Shown here piece by piece: positions 5,209 to 8,149 of a stretch of DNA of 8,149 nt; the first letter of the stretch is position 1, and each line of letters starts with the position of its first letter. This DNA is from Anaeromonas sp052088025. Lineage in GTDB: Bacteria > Bacillota > Clostridia > Tissierellales > SIT17. The position numbers were made by a program, and so were the translations under genes. The notes beneath the pieces were generated by a model. The model had not been told where the DNA came from. It saw nothing but the letters and a program-made list of their open reading frames with translations, and searched no databases. Where the stretch lies: contig NZ_JBQCYD010000067.1 in the NCBI RefSeq assembly GCF_052088025.1, positions 1 through 8,149 of the forward strand, written 5' to 3'.

Positions 5209-7401
5209 TTAAGAAATCCCAGGAGACAACATCTTTTCAGGAAATTGACTTTCCCAGAGCTCATAATACTTTCCTTTTTCTTTTAATAATTCTTCATGAT
5301 TGCCTTCTTCTATTATGAAGCCTTGATCCATGACATATATTCTATCGCATGATCTGATTGTACTTAATCTATGTGCTATTATTATCATTGTCATATCTTC
5401 AAAATTATCTTTAATAAGATTTTCAATGGATTTTTCTGTTGTAGAATCTAAATTTGAAGTTGCTTCATCCATTATCAAAATATCTGGCTTTTTGATTAAA
5501 GCTCTAGCTAATGCTAGCCTTTGTCTTTGCCCCCCACTTAAGTTTGAACCATTTTCATCTAAAGTAGTATTGTATCTTAATGGCATTTCGTTTATAAAAT
5601 CATGTACTGTAGTAATCTTACATATCTCAATTATTTCTTCCATCGAAGCTGTTTCATTACCTAGTCTTAAATTTTCCTCAACTGTCCCACTAAATAAAAA
5701 TATGTTTTGAGGTATGTAGCCTATTCTTTGCCTTAAGATATCTCTATTAATATCTTGAATATTATAATCATCTAAAAGAATTTCACCTTTTTCTGATTTA
5801 TAAAAATTTAAAATCAATTTAGCTAGGGTGGTTTTTCCAGAACCACTTTCTCCTACTAAAGCAATTCTTTCACCTTTTTTAACATCTAAATTTATATCTT
5901 TTAATACTAACTCTCTAGTTCCATATTTAAAGTCTATATTATTAAACTTTATTTCTCCTGATAACTTTGATGGTGATATTTTTTTATGTTCTTTTTCATC
6001 TTTTTCTATTTCTAAATCTAAAATTTCTGCTAATCTTTCTGCTGAAACTATTGCTGTCTGCATAGATAATTGTAAATCTATTAAATTCCTTATTGGAGTA
6101 AGAAAATATGCTAATAAAGCATTAAATGTTAATAATTGTCCTATAGTCAAATTACCATCCATTACTTGTATAGCTCCTACCCATAATATTACTAAACCTC
6201 CTACTGATTGTATAATACCTTTTAGATTTCCTTGAATGTTTTGTAACACTCCACCATGAAAAGCTGTCTTTAATAGCTTAACGAATCTCTTTTCTGTTTC
6301 TAAATCACTTTTATCTTCTGCATTAAAGCTCTTTACAGTCTCTATTCCTTGCAATGATTCTACTAAATAAGAAGTAACTTGAGAATTTTCTTCCATAATA
6401 TCTTGTTGATTTTTTTTATATGATTTATTAAAAGACCAGGCAATTATTGCATATAAAAATCCTATAACGAGTGATATTCCAAATAATAATCTACTTTGAA
6501 TAAATAGTACTATACCTCCAGCAAAAACCATTCCTGTATCAATCATTATTGTAAGGGTAGCTCCACTGATAGCATCTCTTATTTTTGAAGCATCCATAAA
6601 CCTAGAGATTATTTCTCCTACTTTTCTAGTGCTAAAGAAATTCATAGGAAGTTGTAAAACATGTTTATAATAACCTAATATTAGTGGTATATCTAGCCTT
6701 TGTGATAAATACAGTAAAAGATGTGAGCGAAAAGTATTCAATATTGTTTGAAATATATATAATAAGAGGAATGCTATTGAAATTACATTTAATGTACCTC
6801 TTAAATTATTAGGTAAAATATCATCCATTAAAAATTTAAAATAAAACGAAGCTACTATCCCAAGTATTGTATATATTAATGATGCTAGAAATACATTTAG
6901 CAATAATTTCTTTTGTGGTTTTAATAGTTCAAAAAATCTTCTTAATACCCCTTGATTTTTATCTCCTTTTTCAAAGCTTTTTGTAGGCACTAAGATAATT
7001 AATACACCAGACCACATCTTATTAAATTCTTCTTCAGTTAAAATCTCTATACCCTTTGCAGGATCTGCTACTGTGATTTGCTTTTTCTTTTCATCTATTT
7101 TGTGTATTACTATATAATGTAATAGTTTGTTATCAATTACAACATGAGCTATTGCCGGTAGTGGAAATTCCGTATATAGTGATTCTGGAGTTCCTCTTAC
7201 AGCTTTTGCAGTAAACCCTAAATTCTCAGCTGCTTTTACCATACCATAAGCATTAGTTCCCATCATATCAGTGCCTGCTATTTCCCTAATTTTTGATATA
7301 GGTATATTTAAACCATATGTTTTTGAAACAGTAGCAAGGCATGCTGCTCCACAATCTTGAATATCATGTTGTTTTATACTAATATATTTTTTCTTAAACA
7401 T
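5209..7401 (-). CDS. Peptidase-containing ABC transporter (C39 peptidase, bacteriocin exporter)
   Basis: This 730-residue PCAT-type exporter removes double-glycine leaders in the cytoplasm and exports the core peptides with ATP. Numbering from the ATG at 7401: C39 peptidase, residues 1-135, with oxyanion Q11, catalytic C17 (QDCGAAC), H95 and D113 (ADP), all present. The membrane domain covers about 155-440 (six helices). The ATPase covers about 480-720, with Walker A GESGSGKTT (517-525), Q-loop Q565, signature LSGGQRQ (621-627), Walker B ILIMDE (641-646) and switch H677. The ATG is preferred over an in-frame GTG at 7413: GTGGGG lies 6 bases before the ATG, whereas the GTG has AGG only 2 bases away, and the ATG start puts the active-site Cys at position 17 as in ComA-type proteins. 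It lies 19 bases after the 158-residue gene. The likely substrates are peptides A and B directly downstream. Confidence 0.97.
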   Translation of the reverse strand: MFKKKYISIKQHDIQDCGAACLATVSKTYGLNIPISKIREIAGTDMMGTNAYGMVKAAENLGFTAKAVRGTPESLYTEFPLPAIAHVVIDNKLLHYIVIHKIDEKKKQITVADPAKGIEILTEEEFNKMWSGVLIILVPTKSFEKGDKNQGVLRRFFELLKPQKKLLLNVFLASLIYTILGIVASFYFKFLMDDILPNNLRGTLNVISIAFLLLYIFQTILNTFRSHLLLYLSQRLDIPLILGYYKHVLQLPMNFFSTRKVGEIISRFMDASKIRDAISGATLTIMIDTGMVFAGGIVLFIQSRLLFGISLVIGFLYAIIAWSFNKSYKKNQQDIMEENSQVTSYLVESLQGIETVKSFNAEDKSDLETEKRFVKLLKTAFHGGVLQNIQGNLKGIIQSVGGLVILWVGAIQVMDGNLTIGQLLTFNALLAYFLTPIRNLIDLQLSMQTAIVSAERLAEILDLEIEKDEKEHKKISPSKLSGEIKFNNIDFKYGTRELVLKDINLDVKKGERIALVGESGSGKTTLAKLILNFYKSEKGEILLDDYNIQDINRDILRQRIGYIPQNIFLFSGTVEENLRLGNETASMEEIIEICKITTVHDFINEMPLRYNTTLDENGSNLSGGQRQRLALARALIKKPDILIMDEATSNLDSTTEKSIENLIKDNFEDMTMIIIAHRLSTIRSCDRIYVMDQGFIIEEGNHEELLKEKGKYYELWESQFPEKMLSPGIS

Positions 7402-7420
7402 TCTATACCCCACTACCTAA

Positions 7421-7897
7421 TTATTCTATTTCAAAAAACATTTCTATATTAAACTCTTTATTATTTCCATTAGTAAAATTATTTGGATCATTAAATATAT
7501 TATATGGTGGACTAATCAAATTATATTTCTTTTTTTCAATTTCTTTTTGTATTCTTTGATGAAACATTTGAATACCATGAGGATTACCTTTATATTCTGC
7601 AAATAATATTTTGTCAAAATTCTTATTAGAAACTTTATAGTTATCTACTGGCTCAAATCTTATATCATCTGTACCTCTATCAAAAATTGCTAATATCTCC
7701 GCTTTCATTATTTGATCAAAACCAATTAACTTTATACTGTTAATAACAGTAAATATCTTATATTCATTAATTATGTTTTGTTTTTTTAATGTTTCATTAA
7801 ATGAATTAATTTCATCTATTAAATTTTTACCTCTTATATCTTTTTTTGTGGATATACATTTAAATTTCACATTTTCTTTTTCTTCAATATTTATCAC
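7421..7897 (-). CDS. Conserved-looking soluble protein of unknown function (possible GyrI-like fold)
   Basis: This is a 158-residue protein without signal peptide or membrane helix. I do not recognise it with confidence. The C-terminal half (about residues 95-157: ILFAEYKGNPHGI, then an amphipathic helix ending EKKKYNLISPPYNIF, then FNIEMFFEIE) resembles the second repeat of GyrI-like effector-binding domains. The N-terminal half (about 12-75) could be the first repeat. This is a pattern impression, not a verified match. The start is GTG at 7897 with AAGGG eight bases upstream; an overlapping ATG at 7899 runs straight into TGA. It lies 36 bases after the pheromone-like mini-gene and 19 bases before the transporter ATG, so it is co-transcribed with them. 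It could be a regulator or effector-binding partner, or an immunity factor. Confidence 0.75.
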   Translation of the reverse strand: MINIEEKENVKFKCISTKKDIRGKNLIDEINSFNETLKKQNIINEYKIFTVINSIKLIGFDQIMKAEILAIFDRGTDDIRFEPVDNYKVSNKNFDKILFAEYKGNPHGIQMFHQRIQKEIEKKKYNLISPPYNIFNDPNNFTNGNNKEFNIEMFFEIE

Positions 7898-7933
7898 ATT
7901 ATCATCCCTTAAAACTCATTTTATAAACTTGTC

Positions 7934-8068
7934 CTATTTGCTTTGATTAAAGGTAATTGAAAGAGACCTTGGTATATCCTTTGCTGCATAATTCACTTGT
8001 GGTGCTAATGTAATTAAAGTTAAAGCCAATATCAAAATTGGTATCACTTTCTTAAATATTCTCATCAT
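7934..8068 (-). CDS. Secreted mini-peptide, candidate RRNPP-type pheromone precursor
   Basis: This 44-residue ORF starts ATG-ATG with AAGGGGG five to eight bases upstream, a strong ribosome site for this cluster. It has a signal-peptide layout: basic N-terminus (MMRIFKK), hydrophobic core (about 8-22, VIPILILALTLITLA), and a likely signal peptidase region ending NYA or YAA near residues 27-29. This leaves only about 15-16 residues (KDIPRSLSITFNQSK). That plan (signal peptide plus a tiny tail) matches precursors of Phr, PapR and the clostridial Qss-type peptides, in which the last few residues are re-imported and bind an RRNPP regulator. It sits at the head of the bacteriocin-like operon, where such control is often found. 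The partner regulator is not in the window; the upstream edge could contain its end. It could instead be a secreted peptide with another role. Confidence 0.65.
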   Translation of the reverse strand: MMRIFKKVIPILILALTLITLAPQVNYAAKDIPRSLSITFNQSK

Positions 8069-8089
8069 ATAATCCCCCTTAATTGTTTG

Positions 8090-8149
8090 TTAATTAGCTC
8101 GTTGCAGAACTCTACAACTCGCATAAATACTATGTTTCTTTATATAGAA
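8090..8149 (-). other. Edge region: C-terminal end of an upstream gene, or promoter/leader of the operon
   Basis: From the window edge to a TAA at 8092-8090, one minus-strand frame is open for 19 codons (FYIKKHSIYASCRVLQRAN), ending 21 bases before the mini-peptide ATG; the other two frames have early stops. This would fit the tail of a regulator gene. However, it uses codons uncommon in this AT-rich DNA (GCG, CTG, CGA), and the stretch is short enough to be open by chance. Alternatively it is a promoter region: TATAAA at 8144-8139 could be a -10 box, followed by a GC-rich dyad at 8118-8101. The two readings cannot be separated here. Confidence 0.35.
8101..8118. repeat. GC-rich imperfect dyad upstream of the mini-peptide gene
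   Basis: GTTGCAGA-AC-TCTACAAC is an 8-2-8 inverted repeat with one mismatch, 33 bases upstream of the mini-peptide ATG. Its base composition stands out from the surrounding AT-rich DNA. It could be an operator or an RNA hairpin in the leader; it could also be incidental if the region is coding. Confidence 0.4.

Noticed and set aside
5330..5710. Plus-strand open frame of 126 codons inside the transporter gene
   Set aside because: It is antisense to the Walker B/signature region and has no independent coding evidence.
5828..6235. Plus-strand open frame of 135 codons inside the transporter gene
   Set aside because: It lies wholly antisense to the conserved ATPase and membrane domains, has no ribosome site, and its composition mirrors the transporter.
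7934..8068. AgrD-like cyclic peptide precursor
   Set aside because: It has no Cys or Ser-thiolactone core with the acidic AgrD tail, and no AgrB-like gene adjacent; a signal-peptide plus short tail plan fits better.

Overview
The window is very AT-rich, uses ATG/GTG starts with purine-rich (AGGAGG- or GGGGG-type) ribosome sites, and looks like the chromosome of a Clostridium or close low-GC Firmicute. It holds two convergent blocks: a complete IS1182-type transposase gene on the + strand at the left (109-1689), and a long minus-strand gene cluster (about 8149 down to 1918) that looks like a double-glycine-peptide (class II bacteriocin-like) biosynthesis and export operon.

Reading the minus strand in its own direction, the order is as follows. 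First comes an edge stretch (8149-8090) that is either the tail of an unseen gene or a promoter/leader with a GC-rich dyad. Next is a 44-residue secreted mini-peptide (8068-7934) built like an RRNPP-type pheromone precursor, then a 158-residue soluble protein of unknown role (7897-7421). A 730-residue peptidase-containing ABC transporter follows (7401-5209), with an intact C39 protease (Q11, C17, H95, D113). Two small genes come next, for precursors with canonical double-glycine leaders (5119-4862 and 4846-4634), then two overlapping genes for six-helix membrane proteins (4576-4058 and 4065-3448, candidate immunity proteins). The last gene encodes an HlyD-type secretion accessory protein (3375-1918). 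A strong hairpin plus T-tract on the minus strand at 1869-1820 closes the operon.

Inferred working model: the transporter cleaves the leaders after Gly-Gly and exports the two glycine-zipper peptides together with the HlyD-type adaptor. The two polytopic membrane proteins probably protect the producer. The secreted mini-peptide at the head may report cell density to a regulator encoded just outside the window.

The most unusual points are the two core peptides, which contain no Lys or Arg although most class II bacteriocins are cationic, and the putative pheromone gene, which is too small for ordinary gene callers. A perfect palindrome separates the peptide genes from the downstream membrane genes. 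The left flank (1-108) and the gap at 1690-1917 contain several strong inverted repeats and terminators that insulate the insertion sequence. No tRNA, rRNA, CRISPR array or origin is visible.
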